DNA of 64,000 nt from Streptomyces aureoverticillatus (GTDB lineage: Bacteria > Actinomycetota > Actinomycetes > Streptomycetales > Streptomycetaceae): the NCBI RefSeq assembly GCF_014649395.1, contig NZ_BMSY01000003.1:434001-498000 (forward strand), read 5' to 3'. This document shows, piece by piece, positions 8,226 through 17,815 of this stretch. Numbering within the stretch: position 1 is the first letter of the stretch; each line of letters opens with the position of its first letter. The position numbers and the translations under genes are program-made. Below the pieces are notes generated by a model. That model had not been told where the DNA came from. It made no database searches and saw only the letters and a program-made list of their open reading frames with translations.

Positions 8226-10286
8226 ATGCGGAACCGCACGCTCAGGCCCCTCACCCCGCCCGACTGGCTGGTCCGCTCGCTCAAGCCGCAGCCCGCGCCC
8301 GTCCCCTGGGCCGCCGTGGCCCGCGCGGCGATCGCCATGTCGCTGCCGTTGGCCATCGGCACGGCAGCGGGCAGGCCGACGTACGGCGCGCTCGCCGCGA
8401 TGGGCGCCCTCTCCGGAGTCATCGGCGACACCGCGGACGCGTACCGCATGCGCATCCTCAACATCGCGGTGCCCCAGCTCTTCGGCGCCCTCGGCGTCAC
8501 CCTCGGTGCCCTGGTCTTCGGCCACGGCTGGGCGGCGGTCGGCGCCGTCACGCTCGTCGCCCTCGTCTCCGGGATGATGTCGACGATCGGCGCCGTCGCC
8601 TCCGTGTCGGGACTGCTGCTCCTGCTCAACTCCGTGATCGGCGCGGGCCTGCCGTTGCCCGGCCAGTGGTGGCTCGCGCCCGCCCTGATGACGAGCGGCG
8701 GCCTGCTCGTCCTCGCGCTCGCGCTGCTCGCCTGGCCGCTGCGGTCCGGGGTGCCGGAGCGGGCCGCGGTCGCGGCGACGTACCGCAGTGTCGCCGCGCT
8801 CCTGGAAGCGGCGGGCACCGGCGACGGCTCCGCCGACCGGCACGCGGCGTACGACAAGGCCCGCGCCGACGTCACCGCCTCCCTCAACCAGGCCTACGAC
8901 CTCGTCCTGGCCCGCCGCGCCCGCGACCACGGCCGCAGCCCCGACCTGGTCCGCCTCATCGCGGAACTCAACGCGATCACCCCGGTCGTCGAGGCCGCCC
9001 CGGCCGCCCACCAGTACGGCGAGAAGCTGCCGCCCGAACTGGCGGCGGCGATGCGGAGGCTGGCGGAGGCGGTGGCGCGGGGGAAACGCGGGGCGCACGG
9101 GGAACCCGGGGCGCACGGGGAGCACGGCACCGGTGGCAACCGCGGCGACCGTCCCGCGCACAACGCCTACCTCGACCTCGGTCTCCCCGACGAGCTGCCC
9201 CAGCCGCACGGCGCCGCCGCCCGCGCCGTGCACCACGCGCTGCGGCACGCCGCCGACACCCTCGCCGACCCCGACCCGCTCACCGTCATCCACGCCGAGG
9301 ACCGCCTCGGCCGCCCCGCCGCTCTGCGCGTGCGCGCCCGCCGCGCCACCCGCAACGTCGTCCTCTCCGGGGCCTCCTGGCGCTACGGCCTGCGGCTCGC
9401 CCTGTGCATCGGCATCGCGCAGTCCCTGGTCTCCCTGATCGACGTACCGCGCTCCTACTGGGTGGCCCTGACCATCACCTTCGTCCTCAAGCCCGACTTC
9501 GGCTCGGTCTTCTCGCGGGCCGTGATGCGGGCGATCGGTACGGCGGCCGGACTCGTGGTGGCCGCCGCCGTCCTGTCCTCCGTGGAACGCGGCTGGTGGG
9601 ACGTACCCGTCGTGCTGGTCCTCGCCACGCTCATCCCCGCGCTCACGCCGCGCGGCTACGGCTACCAGACCGCCGCCATCACGCCGGTCATCCTGCTCCT
9701 CTCCGACGTCCTCAACCACCAGGGCTTCGGGCTCGTCGTACCGCGCCTCGTCGACAGCCTCATCGGCTGCGCCATCGCGCTGATCGCCGGTTATCTCCTC
9801 TGGCCGGAGAGCTGGCACACCCGCATCGGCGACCGGCTGGCCGACGCCGTGTCCGACACGGCCCGGTACGTCGAGTGCGCCTTCGGCGACGACCCCGAGG
9901 CCACGGCACCCGCCGCGCGGGCGCGGATGCGGCGCCGTCTCTACCGCGATCTCTCCGACATCCGCACCGAGTTCCAGCGGGCGCTGACCGAGCCGCCGCC
10001 CACCGGGGCGCGGGCCGCCGCGTGGTGGCCGCTCGTCGTGGCCGTCGAGCGGATCGTCGACGCGACGACCGCGGCGCGGGTGCGGGTGCGGCACGGGGCC
10101 CCCGGCCCCGGGGCCGGGGAAGTCGCCGAGGTCTCGCGGCAGTTGCGGGAGCTGGCCGAGGGCCTGCGCGAGGTGGAGGTCCTCGTGCCGGTGCCCGCCG
10201 CGTTCACCGGGCCCTCGGACAGCGTCCTGGAGCCGCTGCGCCAGGAGGTCGGCGCGGCCCGGGCGGTCGCGTCCCCGCGGGGGTGA
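8226..10286 (+). CDS. FUSC-family inner-membrane exporter-like protein
   Basis: 686 residues with two membrane blocks. The first (about residues 30-180) has several hydrophobic helices; the second (about 390-530) contains the FUSC signature region ending TFVLKPDFGSVFSRAVMRAIGTAAG, characteristic of fusaric-acid-resistance/YccS/AaeB-like proteins. Cytoplasmic helical regions follow each block; the first includes a Gly/His/Ala-rich low-complexity stretch around residue 280. Family members export aromatic acids or are of unknown substrate. It stands alone with no periplasmic adaptor, as expected in a Gram-positive. Substrate not predictable. Confidence 0.85.
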   Translation: MRNRTLRPLTPPDWLVRSLKPQPAPVPWAAVARAAIAMSLPLAIGTAAGRPTYGALAAMGALSGVIGDTADAYRMRILNIAVPQLFGALGVTLGALVFGHGWAAVGAVTLVALVSGMMSTIGAVASVSGLLLLLNSVIGAGLPLPGQWWLAPALMTSGGLLVLALALLAWPLRSGVPERAAVAATYRSVAALLEAAGTGDGSADRHAAYDKARADVTASLNQAYDLVLARRARDHGRSPDLVRLIAELNAITPVVEAAPAAHQYGEKLPPELAAAMRRLAEAVARGKRGAHGEPGAHGEHGTGGNRGDRPAHNAYLDLGLPDELPQPHGAAARAVHHALRHAADTLADPDPLTVIHAEDRLGRPAALRVRARRATRNVVLSGASWRYGLRLALCIGIAQSLVSLIDVPRSYWVALTITFVLKPDFGSVFSRAVMRAIGTAAGLVVAAAVLSSVERGWWDVPVVLVLATLIPALTPRGYGYQTAAITPVILLLSDVLNHQGFGLVVPRLVDSLIGCAIALIAGYLLWPESWHTRIGDRLADAVSDTARYVECAFGDDPEATAPAARARMRRRLYRDLSDIRTEFQRALTEPPPTGARAAAWWPLVVAVERIVDATTAARVRVRHGAPGPGAGEVAEVSRQLRELAEGLREVEVLVPVPAAFTGPSDSVLEPLRQEVGAARAVASPRG

Positions 10287-10575
10287 ACTGGGCGTACGCG
10301 GGGCCCTCGCGGGGGCGCCCCAGTCCCACCCCTTCCCGCTGCATCGATGAGCGGCTCCGCCGCGGGCAGGGGGCTGCCGCCCCCTGGACCCCCGCTATCG
10401 GCCTGAACGGCCTCGTCCTCAAACTCCCCCAAGCTCTTAAAGAGCAGGGAGGGGCCCCCTCTACGGGCTGAAACTGCGCCGCGCGGACTGTTCGGGGCAG
10501 GTAGTAAGGGCGGGCGGGTGGGGGAAAAAGCCCGTCCGGCGATTGAGGACGAGGCGCGGAGCGCCGATTCGGCGG
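10287..10575. repeat. 289-bp intergenic region made of Streptomyces-type inverted repeats
   Basis: No gene is visible. It holds a stem CAGGGGGC/GCCCCCTG near 10365-10385 and, at 10529-10553, a 25-bp element starting AGCCCGTCCGGCGATTGAGG. That element recurs identically at 20367-20391 and with one change at 43414-43438. It lies between convergent genes and probably acts at RNA level as terminator or stabiliser. Confidence 0.7.
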
Positions 10576-11598
10576 TCACCCCGGCCGACGATGCAGCGTC
10601 AGGTCGACCAGCAGCGCCCTGTGGTCCGTGTCACCGATCTCCAGAAAGCGTGCGCCGTGAGCGGCGAAATCCTTCGTGGCCAGGACATGGTCGATCTGCG
10701 TGCCGAAGGGGCGGGGCAACGCCGTGGGCCAGCTCGGCGTGCGGGAGGCCCCGGCGAGGCGGGCGCCGTCGCGCAGGCCGGTGTCGAGGATGCGGCGGAA
10801 GGCGGCGTGATCCTGGGTGGCGTTGAAGTCGCCGGCGAGGATCGTGGGCGCCCCGTCGCCCGCGGCGGCGAAGTCCCGCAGGCGACCGAGCTCGGTGCGC
10901 CAGCGCCCGAGGTCGCCCGGCGTGGGCGGCATGGGGTGGGCGAGCTGGAGGCGTACGGGAATGCCCTTCACGTCGGCGACGGCGCCGGGCATGCCGAGCG
11001 TGCCGCGCACCCCGGCGGCCGGTGTGAGGGGCAGGTTGCTGAGGATGACCGAGCCGTCGGCGCCGTTGCCCGCGACGGCCCGCCGGTAGGGGTAGGCGGA
11101 GCGCGGCAGCTCGGCGCGGAGCTTCGCGGCGCACGCGGAGTCGCACTCCGAGGCGAAGACCAGGTCCGGCTTCCGTTCCCGCACCGTCTTGATCAACCCC
11201 GGCGCCCCGCGCCCGAATTCGACGTTGGAGGCGAGGACCCGGATCTCCGCGACCGGCGGTCCGTCCGGGTCGGACACCTTGCCGTACGGCTCCATGTACC
11301 AGGCGAGTCCGCCGAGCACGGCCACCGCCCACACCAGGCCGAAGCGGAAGCGCCCGAACGCGGCGAGCAGCAGCGCGGCCGCGCCCGGCACGAGCAGCCA
11401 CGGCAGGAAGGCGAGGACCTGCGGCACGGGCGTGACGCCGTCGATGTCGGCGATGCGGCAGCCGAGGACGGCGCTCACCGCGGCGAGCAGGAGTCCGGCG
11501 GTCCAGGCGGCGACCCGGCGACCCGCCGGCCGCCGTGCGTCGGCGTGGAGATCGGGTTCGGCCTCGGGGGGCGCGGGCGGTGCCGTCACGTGCTCCAA
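10576..11598 (-). CDS. Membrane-anchored endonuclease/exonuclease/phosphatase (EEP) family protein
   Basis: 340 residues. Three hydrophobic helices (about residues 28-100) anchor a C-terminal EEP domain predicted to face outside. The catalytic set is recognisable: ASNVEFGRG, the metal-binding E of FASECDSACA, the D-x-N of LAGDFNATQDH, QIDHVLATKDF and the final DHRALLVDLTL. Such DNase I-fold proteins cleave phosphodiester or phosphoinositol bonds; the substrate cannot be assigned. The stop is followed by the repeat region at 10287-10575. Confidence 0.85.
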   Translation of the reverse strand: MEHVTAPPAPPEAEPDLHADARRPAGRRVAAWTAGLLLAAVSAVLGCRIADIDGVTPVPQVLAFLPWLLVPGAAALLLAAFGRFRFGLVWAVAVLGGLAWYMEPYGKVSDPDGPPVAEIRVLASNVEFGRGAPGLIKTVRERKPDLVFASECDSACAAKLRAELPRSAYPYRRAVAGNGADGSVILSNLPLTPAAGVRGTLGMPGAVADVKGIPVRLQLAHPMPPTPGDLGRWRTELGRLRDFAAAGDGAPTILAGDFNATQDHAAFRRILDTGLRDGARLAGASRTPSWPTALPRPFGTQIDHVLATKDFAAHGARFLEIGDTDHRALLVDLTLHRRPG

Positions 11599-11644
11599 GG
11601 GTCGCCCTTTCGTCGCCGGGCGGGCTGGGTCGCCGGGGCGTGCT

Positions 11645-12607
11645 CTACAGATCCTCTCTCAAGGACGCGGGCGGGCGGGGGGCGGGTTGCGGAGCGGTGG
11701 GGTGCGGGCCGGTGGGGCCGGGCCCCGGCCGGAACAGCCCGGACGGCCGGGACGGCCCCGGCTCCCCACGCCGCCGCGGCCGCCCGCTCAGCCACGACCC
11801 GAGCGCCACGGCGAGCCCGACGCCGATGATCACCCAGGCCGCCGTGCGCAGGGTGTCGGTGAGCGCGTCGTAGACGGCGCCGGCGGCGGCGCGGGACACG
11901 TCGGGGGGCAGGTCGTCGAGGGTGAGCCCGCGGCCGACGGCGACGGCGGCCGCGAGCGCGGCGGCGCCGAGGGCCGTGCCGAGCGCGGTGGCGGTGACGG
12001 CGCGGCGGCGGCGTACCGCGAGGAGGATGCCGCCCACGGCGAGCAGCACGGCGGCGACGGGCAGCCACAGACCGGCGATCTGGAGCATGCGGAACCCCTT
12101 CCTGAAGTGGCTGAGGTCCTGCGCCTTCATGACGGTGACCTCGGTGTGCCGCACCGGGATGCGGTTCGCGAACGGCGTGCCCTCTTCGGTGAGTTGCCGT
12201 TTGACCTGCTCGGTGATGGGCGCGAGGTCGATGGTGACGGCGCCCTCGGCGTCGTGGACGAGTGCGGACTGCACGGCGTCGTGTGCGGCCCGGTTGGCGG
12301 CGTTCCACGCGGCCTGGAAGGCGCCGGTCTCGGTGAAGGAACGCACCGCTTCGCGTACGAAGGACCCGACGGCGGACTGCAGCGGCCCCGCGTCGATCTC
12401 CTTCATCACGGAGTCGGTCACCGCGCCGGAGACGGCGTCGCGGACGGCGGGGTCGGAGGCGAGGGGCGCCATCGTGGCGACGTACGCGTCGGCGTCCTCG
12501 ATCTCGTACTTCGCCCAGGTCGAGACCACGCCGAGGGGGCCGAGCAGACAGGCGAGGACGAGCAGCACGGCGGACAGGGCGGCGCGAGGGCGTCTGGGCA
12601 CGCCCAC
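11645..12607 (-). CDS. Conserved actinobacterial integral membrane protein, unknown function
   Basis: 320 residues. An N-terminal transmembrane helix (ALSAVLLVLACLLGPLGVVS) is followed by a ~150-residue extracytoplasmic helical domain (YEIEDADAYVATMAPLASDP). Three more hydrophobic helices follow, then a Pro/Gly/Arg-rich cytoplasmic tail. This topology is common among uncharacterised Streptomyces membrane proteins. Encoded upstream of the EEP gene on the same strand with a 46-bp gap, so they may be co-transcribed. I do not recognise a function. Confidence 0.75.
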   Translation of the reverse strand: MGVPRRPRAALSAVLLVLACLLGPLGVVSTWAKYEIEDADAYVATMAPLASDPAVRDAVSGAVTDSVMKEIDAGPLQSAVGSFVREAVRSFTETGAFQAAWNAANRAAHDAVQSALVHDAEGAVTIDLAPITEQVKRQLTEEGTPFANRIPVRHTEVTVMKAQDLSHFRKGFRMLQIAGLWLPVAAVLLAVGGILLAVRRRRAVTATALGTALGAAALAAAVAVGRGLTLDDLPPDVSRAAAGAVYDALTDTLRTAAWVIIGVGLAVALGSWLSGRPRRRGEPGPSRPSGLFRPGPGPTGPHPTAPQPAPRPPASLREDL

Positions 12608-12614
12608 AAGGCAA

Positions 12615-12645
12615 GACCCCGGCCGCGCGGGGCGCGACCGGGGTC
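12615..12645. terminator. Terminator hairpin below the ABC exporter operon
   Basis: GACCCCGG (12615-12622) pairs with CCGGGGTC (12638-12645) around a GC-rich loop. It lies 75 bp beyond the stop of the permease gene and just upstream of the next gene on the same strand, so it could end the drrAB-like transcript. Confidence 0.55.
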
Positions 12646-12719
12646 ACCGCATATCACTGCATATGGAGGCAGGATTCCCTGCCTTTGTGGGACCCTCGCG
12701 TAGCGTCACACGGGGGCCG

Positions 12720-13565
12720 CTACTTGCGGCTGTACAGCCGCATCGTGATCGGCCCGAAGACCGCGACGAACAGCCCCGCCCAGCCCAGGCTCCAGGCGAT
12801 GTCGGCGGCCGGCCACTCGCCCTCCATCAGGCCGCGGACGCCGGAGGCGACGTGCGTGACGGGGTTGTTGTTGACGAAGGCCTGCAGCCAGCCCGGCATG
12901 GTCTCCGGCTTGACGAAGATGTCGCTGAGGAACGTCAGCGGGAACATCACCATCATGCTGACGCCCATCACCGACTTCTCGGTGCGGAGCAGCAGCCCGA
13001 ACATCGTCCAGATCCAGGAGAAGGCGAACGAGAAGACGATCAGGAGCAGTACGCCGCCGAGCACGCCGAGGGCGCTGTCCGGCCGGAAGCCCAGGATGAC
13101 GCCGACGGTGAGCATCACCGCGGACGCGAGCGCGTACCGCAGGGCGTCGCCGAGGAGGTAGCCGACCATCGTCGAGGGCCGCCAGATCGGCAGCGAGCGG
13201 AAGCGGTCGAAGACGCCCTTCTCGATGTCGGTGTTGACCGAGACGCCCGTGTACATCGTGATCATGACGACGGACATCACCAGGATGCCGGGCAGCAGGT
13301 ACTGGATGTACTCGCGCGGGGAGCCGGCGAGGGCGCCGCCGAAGAGGTACGTGTACATCAGGACCATCATGATCGGGAACGCCGTGACGTCGAAGAGCTG
13401 CTCCGGCACGTGCTTGATCTTGAGCATGGCGCGCCAGCCGAAGGTCAGGGACGCGGAGAGGGCGCTGGGGCGCGGCGGGCGCTCCTTGGAGATGAGCAGT
13501 TCGGCCAGCGACTCCGTGCGGACGGGCGCGAGGTCCTGGGCCTCGGTGGTGGTCGCGGTGCTCAT
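12720..13565 (-). CDS. DrrB-type ABC-2 exporter permease
   Basis: 281 residues, six predicted membrane helices, of the ABC-2 family used by daunorubicin-type exporters. Family features include the hydrophobic block [20 protein letters not shown], the [20 protein letters not shown] helix, and the cytoplasmic loop with [15 protein letters not shown] (the EKG...RFRSLPI signature). It forms a homodimer pore with the upstream-encoded ATPase; the two genes overlap by 4 bp (ATGA-type), so translation is coupled. Probably exports a hydrophobic compound; no adjacent biosynthetic genes indicate which. Confidence 0.92.
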   Translation of the reverse strand: MSTATTTEAQDLAPVRTESLAELLISKERPPRPSALSASLTFGWRAMLKIKHVPEQLFDVTAFPIMMVLMYTYLFGGALAGSPREYIQYLLPGILVMSVVMITMYTGVSVNTDIEKGVFDRFRSLPIWRPSTMVGYLLGDALRYALASAVMLTVGVILGFRPDSALGVLGGVLLLIVFSFAFSWIWTMFGLLLRTEKSVMGVSMMVMFPLTFLSDIFVKPETMPGWLQAFVNNNPVTHVASGVRGLMEGEWPAADIAWSLGWAGLFVAVFGPITMRLYSRK

Positions 13566-14662
13566 CGGGTGGCCTCTGCTTCCTGACGGTCCTGACGGTC
13601 CTGACGGTCCTGACGGTCCTGGCGGTCCTGGCGGTCCTGGCCGGTCTGCGGGCCGGGGTCCTGGGGTTCGCTGGGGTGCCCGGTCAGGGCGAGGAACACC
13701 TCGTCGAGGCTGGGCTGGCCCAGGGAGAAGTTGTCGACGGTGATGCCGGTGCGGGCCAGCTCGGCGAGGGCCAGGGAGGCCTGCTCGGCGGCGCCGCGGC
13801 CGTTGCTGGAGCCCTCGCCGACGCGGGCGGTGAGCGCGACCGGGTCGGGTTCGAGCTGGATGGGGACGTCCAGGGCGAGGCGCAGGACTTCCTGGGCCTG
13901 CGCGCGCTGCTCGGCGTGGCGGAGGCGGACGTGCACCGAGCCCGCGCCGACGGACGCCTTCAGCTCGCCCTTGGTGCCCTCGGCGATCACCTTGCCCTTG
14001 TCGATGACGGCGATCCGGGACGCGAGCTGGTCGGCCTCGTCCAGATACTGCGTGGTCAGGAGCACCGTCGTGCCGTGGCCGACGACCGCGCGGACGATGT
14101 CCCAGACCTGGTTGCGGCTGCGCGGGTCCAGGCCCGTCGTCGGCTCGTCCAGGAACAGCAGGTCCGGGGTGTTGAGGATGGACGCGGCGATGTCGATGCG
14201 GCGCCGCATGCCGCCGGAGTAGTTCTTCACCTGGCGGGACGCGGCGTCGCCGAGGCCGAAGGCGTCGAGGAGCTGCTCGGCGCGTGCGTACGCCGCCTTC
14301 TTGCCGTGGCCCGTCAGGCGGGCCAGGAGCACCAGGTTCTCGGTGCCGGTGAGGTCCTCGTCCACCGAGGCGTACTGCCCGGTGAGGCTGACGCGGCCGC
14401 GCACGGCGTCGGCCTCGCGGACCACGTCATGGCCGAAAACGTGTGCCTCGCCGCCGTCCGGGCGCAGCAGCGTGGCGAGCATCTTCACGGTCGTCGTCTT
14501 GCCCGCGCCGTTCGGCCCGAGGACCCCGTACACCGTGCCGGCCGGGACGGCCAGGTCGACGCCGTCGACCGCGCGGTTCTCTCCGAACGTCTTGACCAGG
14601 CCCGTGGTCTCTATGGCCAGATCACCGGGCCCGGGGCTCCGGTGCGGCTGCTTGCTGCTCAT
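13562..14662 (-). CDS. DrrA-type ABC exporter ATPase
   Basis: 366 residues. Walker [15 protein letters not shown] (about residue 50), signature [18 protein letters not shown], Walker [19 protein letters not shown] and H-loop [10 protein letters not shown] are intact. The downstream C-terminal domain ends in [21 protein letters not shown], the DrrA-specific block. After that is an unusual tail of repeated RQD triplets coded by a 9-bp tandem repeat; canonical DrrA proteins end near the TGH motif. It energises the permease encoded immediately downstream. Confidence 0.94.
   Translation of the reverse strand: MSSKQPHRSPGPGDLAIETTGLVKTFGENRAVDGVDLAVPAGTVYGVLGPNGAGKTTTVKMLATLLRPDGGEAHVFGHDVVREADAVRGRVSLTGQYASVDEDLTGTENLVLLARLTGHGKKAAYARAEQLLDAFGLGDAASRQVKNYSGGMRRRIDIAASILNTPDLLFLDEPTTGLDPRSRNQVWDIVRAVVGHGTTVLLTTQYLDEADQLASRIAVIDKGKVIAEGTKGELKASVGAGSVHVRLRHAEQRAQAQEVLRLALDVPIQLEPDPVALTARVGEGSSNGRGAAEQASLALAELARTGITVDNFSLGQPSLDEVFLALTGHPSEPQDPGPQTGQDRQDRQDRQDRQDRQDRQEAEATR
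13582..13635. repeat. 9-bp tandem repeat (x6) in the DrrA-like tail
   Basis: Six consecutive 9-bp units CCTGACGGT/CCTGGCGGT (four with A, two with G), plus a degenerate seventh, encode RQD repeats at the C-terminus. Copy-number change would be in frame, altering only tail length. Confidence 0.95.
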
Positions 14663-14820
14663 GTCCCTGCGCCCTCCGATGGGGATCGTCAGCGGTTCGT
14701 CATGAGGGGAGACCGGGCCCGCGGCGGAAACTCATCGCTGCGGGGCCGGGCGGAAGTGGCCGATTTCCAGGGTGACACGTGCTCCGGTGGAGCGAGGGGC
14801 CGAGCGGGTGTTTCCTTGAC

Positions 14821-14882
14821 TGAGACGGACTGAGACGGACTGACACGGACTGAGACGTACAGAGACCGACTGAGAGACGGAC
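14821..14882. repeat. 10-bp tandem repeat array in a divergent promoter region
   Basis: Units TGAGACGGAC, TGAGACGGAC, TGACACGGAC, TGAGACGTAC, AGAGACCGAC and a 12-bp TGAGAGACGGAC lie head to tail between the ABC ATPase gene (leftward) and the small membrane protein gene (rightward). The 10-bp period is close to one helical turn, so the repeated face could bind a regulator cooperatively or bend DNA. It ends about 36 bp before the rightward start. Confidence 0.85.
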
Positions 14883-14918
14883 TGTGACGCCGCAAGGCGT
14901 GAGCAGAGAGGAGCCGTC

Positions 14919-15341
14919 ATGGCTCACACCGCACCCGGCGCGCCCGGCACACGCGGCGCACCCAGCGCCCACGGCGCACACGGCCTTCCCGACGTCCGCG
15001 CCCTCGCCGGCACCTGGGCGGGCCCCGTCGTCCTCGGCATCGTCTACGGCATCTGGGCCGCCGCCAACGCCCGCGACGGGGGCGCGCCCACCGGCGGCAA
15101 CATCCTCCTCGGCTTCGTCGCGGGCGCCGCCTTCGCCGTGCTGTACGCGGCCGTGCGCCGGGCGGCCCCCGCCCTCCCCCGAGAACTGCGCGCCGCCGCC
15201 TGGGCGACCTTCGCGGGCATCGCCTTCGGCTTCCTCTACAGCCTCGGCGGCGCGAGCGTCCTCAGGTCGGCGGGGATGGCGGCGGTGGTGGCCGCGGCCG
15301 TGTTCGCGGTGACGTTCTACCGCTACTACACGCGGGAGTGA
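14919..15341 (+). CDS. Small membrane protein, unknown function
   Basis: 140 residues. After a ~25-residue Gly/Ala/His-rich N-terminus there are four hydrophobic helices (VVLGIVYGIWAAANARDG, ILLGFVAGAAFAVLYAAV, AAAWATFAGIAFGFLYSLGG and AAVVAAAVFAVTFYRYYTRE). The ATG follows a good GAGAGGAG site. Divergent from the ABC exporter and ended by a long hairpin. Resembles uncharacterised small Streptomyces membrane proteins; no function inferred. Confidence 0.75.
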   Translation: MAHTAPGAPGTRGAPSAHGAHGLPDVRALAGTWAGPVVLGIVYGIWAAANARDGGAPTGGNILLGFVAGAAFAVLYAAVRRAAPALPRELRAAAWATFAGIAFGFLYSLGGASVLRSAGMAAVVAAAVFAVTFYRYYTRE

Positions 15342-15343
15342 CA

Positions 15344-15389
15344 CGGAGGGGGCGGACCGGCCGCGAAGCCGGTCCGCCCCCTCCGTGCG
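15344..15389. terminator. Bidirectional terminator, 20-bp stem
   Basis: Arms at 15344-15363 (begins CACGGAGGGGGCGG) and 15370-15389 are perfect complements over 20 bp with loop CGCGAA. It lies directly between the convergent stops at 15341 and 15407. Confidence 0.92.
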
Positions 15390-15406
15390 CGTCGCGGGGT
15401 CGGTGT

Positions 15407-16726
15407 TCAGAGCGTCCCGAGGTCGACCGCGCGGGCCATCGCCGCGTACCCCGCGTCGTTGGGGTGCAGGTGGTCCCCGCTGTCGTACGCGGGCCGGATC
15501 CGCTCCGGGTCCGCCGGGTCGGCGAGCGCCTTGTCGAAGTCGACGTACGCGTCGTACTCACCCGACGTACGCACCCACTCGTTGAACTTGTCGCTGACCG
15601 CGGCGGCCCGCTTGCCGTAGTGGTCGGAGCCGCCCAGCGGCAGCAGCGTCGCGCCCACGGCCTTCAGGCCCTTGTCGTGCGCGGCGCGGATCAACTTCCG
15701 GTGCCCGGCGATGAGTTCGTCGGCGCTGACGACGGGAGCGGGCTTGTACATCGGCTTGTCGGTCTCGCTGAAGCCGATGTCGTTGAGTCCTTCGAGGATG
15801 ACGACGGTGCCGACGCCGGGCAGCGCGGCGACGTCCCGCCCGAACCGGCCCGTGCCCTTGTCGCCGAACCAGGCCGAGTCGTTGAGGACCAGGTTGCCGC
15901 CGATGCCGGAGTTCAGGACGGGCCGCGGCTTGCCCGCCTTGGCGAGGCGCTCGGCGAGGGCGTCGGACCAGCGGCGGTTCTGGTCGGTGGAGGAGGCGAA
16001 GCCGTCGGTGATGGAGTCGCCGAACAGCACGATTCCCTTGCCGGCGGCCCGCGAGCCGCCCGACGTGCCGGACGCCTTCGGCGTGCCCGAACCGGCCGCC
16101 GCGCCGCCCCGCACGTCCACCCCGGACAGGTAGTACCAGGACTCCGTCGACTCCTTGAAGGCACCGGCACCGGTGTCCCGGAGGTGGTCGCCGTCGGCCC
16201 GGTAGCTGGTCGCGAAGGACTGGGCGTGGAAGGTGGCGGGCCCGGTGGTGCCGGCCAGGCGCAGCGTGACCGTCACGGACTCGAAGCGGTCCAGGTCGAG
16301 TCCGGCCGCGTCGCTGGAGAGCTGCCCGCCCGCCGGGACGGTCACGGACCGCTTCCCGTCGAAGGTGAGCTGCCGCGTCGAACCGCGCTCGACGCCCGCG
16401 CCCTTCGTGCCCTCGGTGCGGGCGATGGTCGCGCCCGCGATGTGCAGCGGCGACGCCCCGTACGCGTTGGAGAGGCGGATGCGGGCTCTGTCACCTCCTT
16501 CCGTCACGCGGATGACCTGGCGCACGGTCTGGTCGTCGAAGCCCGCTTCGGACCAGTTGGCCTTGAAGCCGATGCTCGGCCGCTGCGGCGAGGCGGCCCA
16601 GGCGGCGGTCCAGGCCTCCTTCCCGGAGGCGTGGGTGCCGTTGGAGGCCTGGGCGGCGGTGACGGCGGCACCGGCGGTGAGGGCGAGGACGACGGCGACG
16701 GCGGCGGTACGGGCACGAGAAATCAT
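15407..16726 (-). CDS. Secreted SGNH/GDSL hydrolase
   Basis: 439 residues from the ATG at 16726, which is preceded by CAGGAG and starts a clear signal peptide (MISRARTAAVAVVLALTAGA). The N-terminal ~200 residues form a beta-rich domain; the SGNH esterase domain has block I IVLFGDSITDG, block II SGIGGN, block III EGLNDIG and block V DHLHPNDAG with the catalytic Asp-x-x-His. This two-part layout is typical of extracellular Streptomyces GDSL lipases/esterases. Upstream ATGs exist but are not needed. Divergent LysR gene may regulate it. Confidence 0.92.
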   Translation of the reverse strand: MISRARTAAVAVVLALTAGAAVTAAQASNGTHASGKEAWTAAWAASPQRPSIGFKANWSEAGFDDQTVRQVIRVTEGGDRARIRLSNAYGASPLHIAGATIARTEGTKGAGVERGSTRQLTFDGKRSVTVPAGGQLSSDAAGLDLDRFESVTVTLRLAGTTGPATFHAQSFATSYRADGDHLRDTGAGAFKESTESWYYLSGVDVRGGAAAGSGTPKASGTSGGSRAAGKGIVLFGDSITDGFASSTDQNRRWSDALAERLAKAGKPRPVLNSGIGGNLVLNDSAWFGDKGTGRFGRDVAALPGVGTVVILEGLNDIGFSETDKPMYKPAPVVSADELIAGHRKLIRAAHDKGLKAVGATLLPLGGSDHYGKRAAAVSDKFNEWVRTSGEYDAYVDFDKALADPADPERIRPAYDSGDHLHPNDAGYAAMARAVDLGTL

Positions 16727-16879
16727 CGTGAGCTCCTGGGAGTTGAGGAAGACCGGGGGAGGACCGGACCCCTCAAAGATCCGCCGATATCGATGGGTGA
16801 TCAACGCCGATCCATGAAACGATCGCCGCGTCCGGACTTATCGATGCTGGTCAGAGCTGTTACGAGGGGGGTTCACGGC

Positions 16880-17788
16880 ATGGAGCGACAGGAACTGCAG
16901 ACCTTCCTGGCCCTCGCCGAGGAGCTGCATTTCGGCCGCACCGCCGAGCGGCTGCTGCTCTCGCAGGCGCGGGTCAGCCAGACCGTGAAGAGGCTGGAGC
17001 GCAAGATAGGCGCCCCGCTCTTCGAGCGCACCAGCCGTGTGGTGCGGATGTCACCGCTGGGGCGGCAGTTGTACGAGGATCTGGCGCCGTTGCACCATCG
17101 CATGGAGGAGGCCGTGGCCCGCGCCAAGGACGTCGCGCGGGGTGTGGAGGGCGAGTTGGGGGTCGGCTTCCTCGGGTCCGGGGCCGGTTCGCTCACCCAG
17201 CCGATCCTGAAGCTGTTCCGGGAGCGGTGCCCCGGCTGCGCGGTGCGGATGCGCGAGACGCAGTTCCAGGATCCGCTGGGCGCGCTGCGCGCGGGCGAGG
17301 TGGACGTGCTGTTCACCTGCCTGCCGGTGGAGGAGCCCGACCTGACGGTGGGCCCGGTCGTCATCAACGAACACCGGGTCCTCGCGATGCCGCTCGGCCA
17401 CCGCTTCGCCGGGCGGTCCTCCGTGTCCTGGGAGGACCTCGCGGGCGAGACGTTCTTCGGCGTGGTCAGCGGCGCGCCCGCGTACTGGTGGGACTTCCAC
17501 GTGCCGCCGCGCACGCCGAGCGGCCGCGAGATCCGGCGCGGGCAGGCCGTGGCGTCGTTCCAGGAGCTCATGACCCTGGTCGCGACGGGTCAGGGCGTCT
17601 CCCCGGTCATCGGGTCCGTGGAGACGTACTACTCCCGGCCGGACATCACGTTCGTGCCGGTGCGCGACCTGCCGACGGCGGAGGTCGCGCTGATCTGGCG
17701 CACCGGTGGGCTGAACTCCCGTACGGAGGCGTTCATCCGGGCCGTACGGGACGTTCTCGCCGCGAACGGCGGACCCGCGTCGTTCTAG
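16880..17788 (+). CDS. LysR-family transcriptional regulator
   Basis: 302 residues from the ATG at 16880 (preceded by GAGGGGGG), giving MERQELQTFLALAEELHFGR, a standard LysR N-terminus with recognition helix around LSQARVSQTVKRLERKIG. The effector domain follows. Divergent from the GDSL hydrolase gene, the likely target. The intergenic region has two copies of TATCGATG, at 16788-16795 and 16839-16846, that could be part of the binding site. Effector unknown. Confidence 0.92.
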   Translation: MERQELQTFLALAEELHFGRTAERLLLSQARVSQTVKRLERKIGAPLFERTSRVVRMSPLGRQLYEDLAPLHHRMEEAVARAKDVARGVEGELGVGFLGSGAGSLTQPILKLFRERCPGCAVRMRETQFQDPLGALRAGEVDVLFTCLPVEEPDLTVGPVVINEHRVLAMPLGHRFAGRSSVSWEDLAGETFFGVVSGAPAYWWDFHVPPRTPSGREIRRGQAVASFQELMTLVATGQGVSPVIGSVETYYSRPDITFVPVRDLPTAEVALIWRTGGLNSRTEAFIRAVRDVLAANGGPASF

Positions 17789-17815
17789 CCGTCGCCTGGC
17801 CCGCCGCCAGCCCCG

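Noticed and set aside
16788..16846. TATCGATG direct repeats as a firm LysR site
   Set aside because: 51 bp apart with no T-N11-A palindrome; mentioned only as a possibility under the LysR gene.
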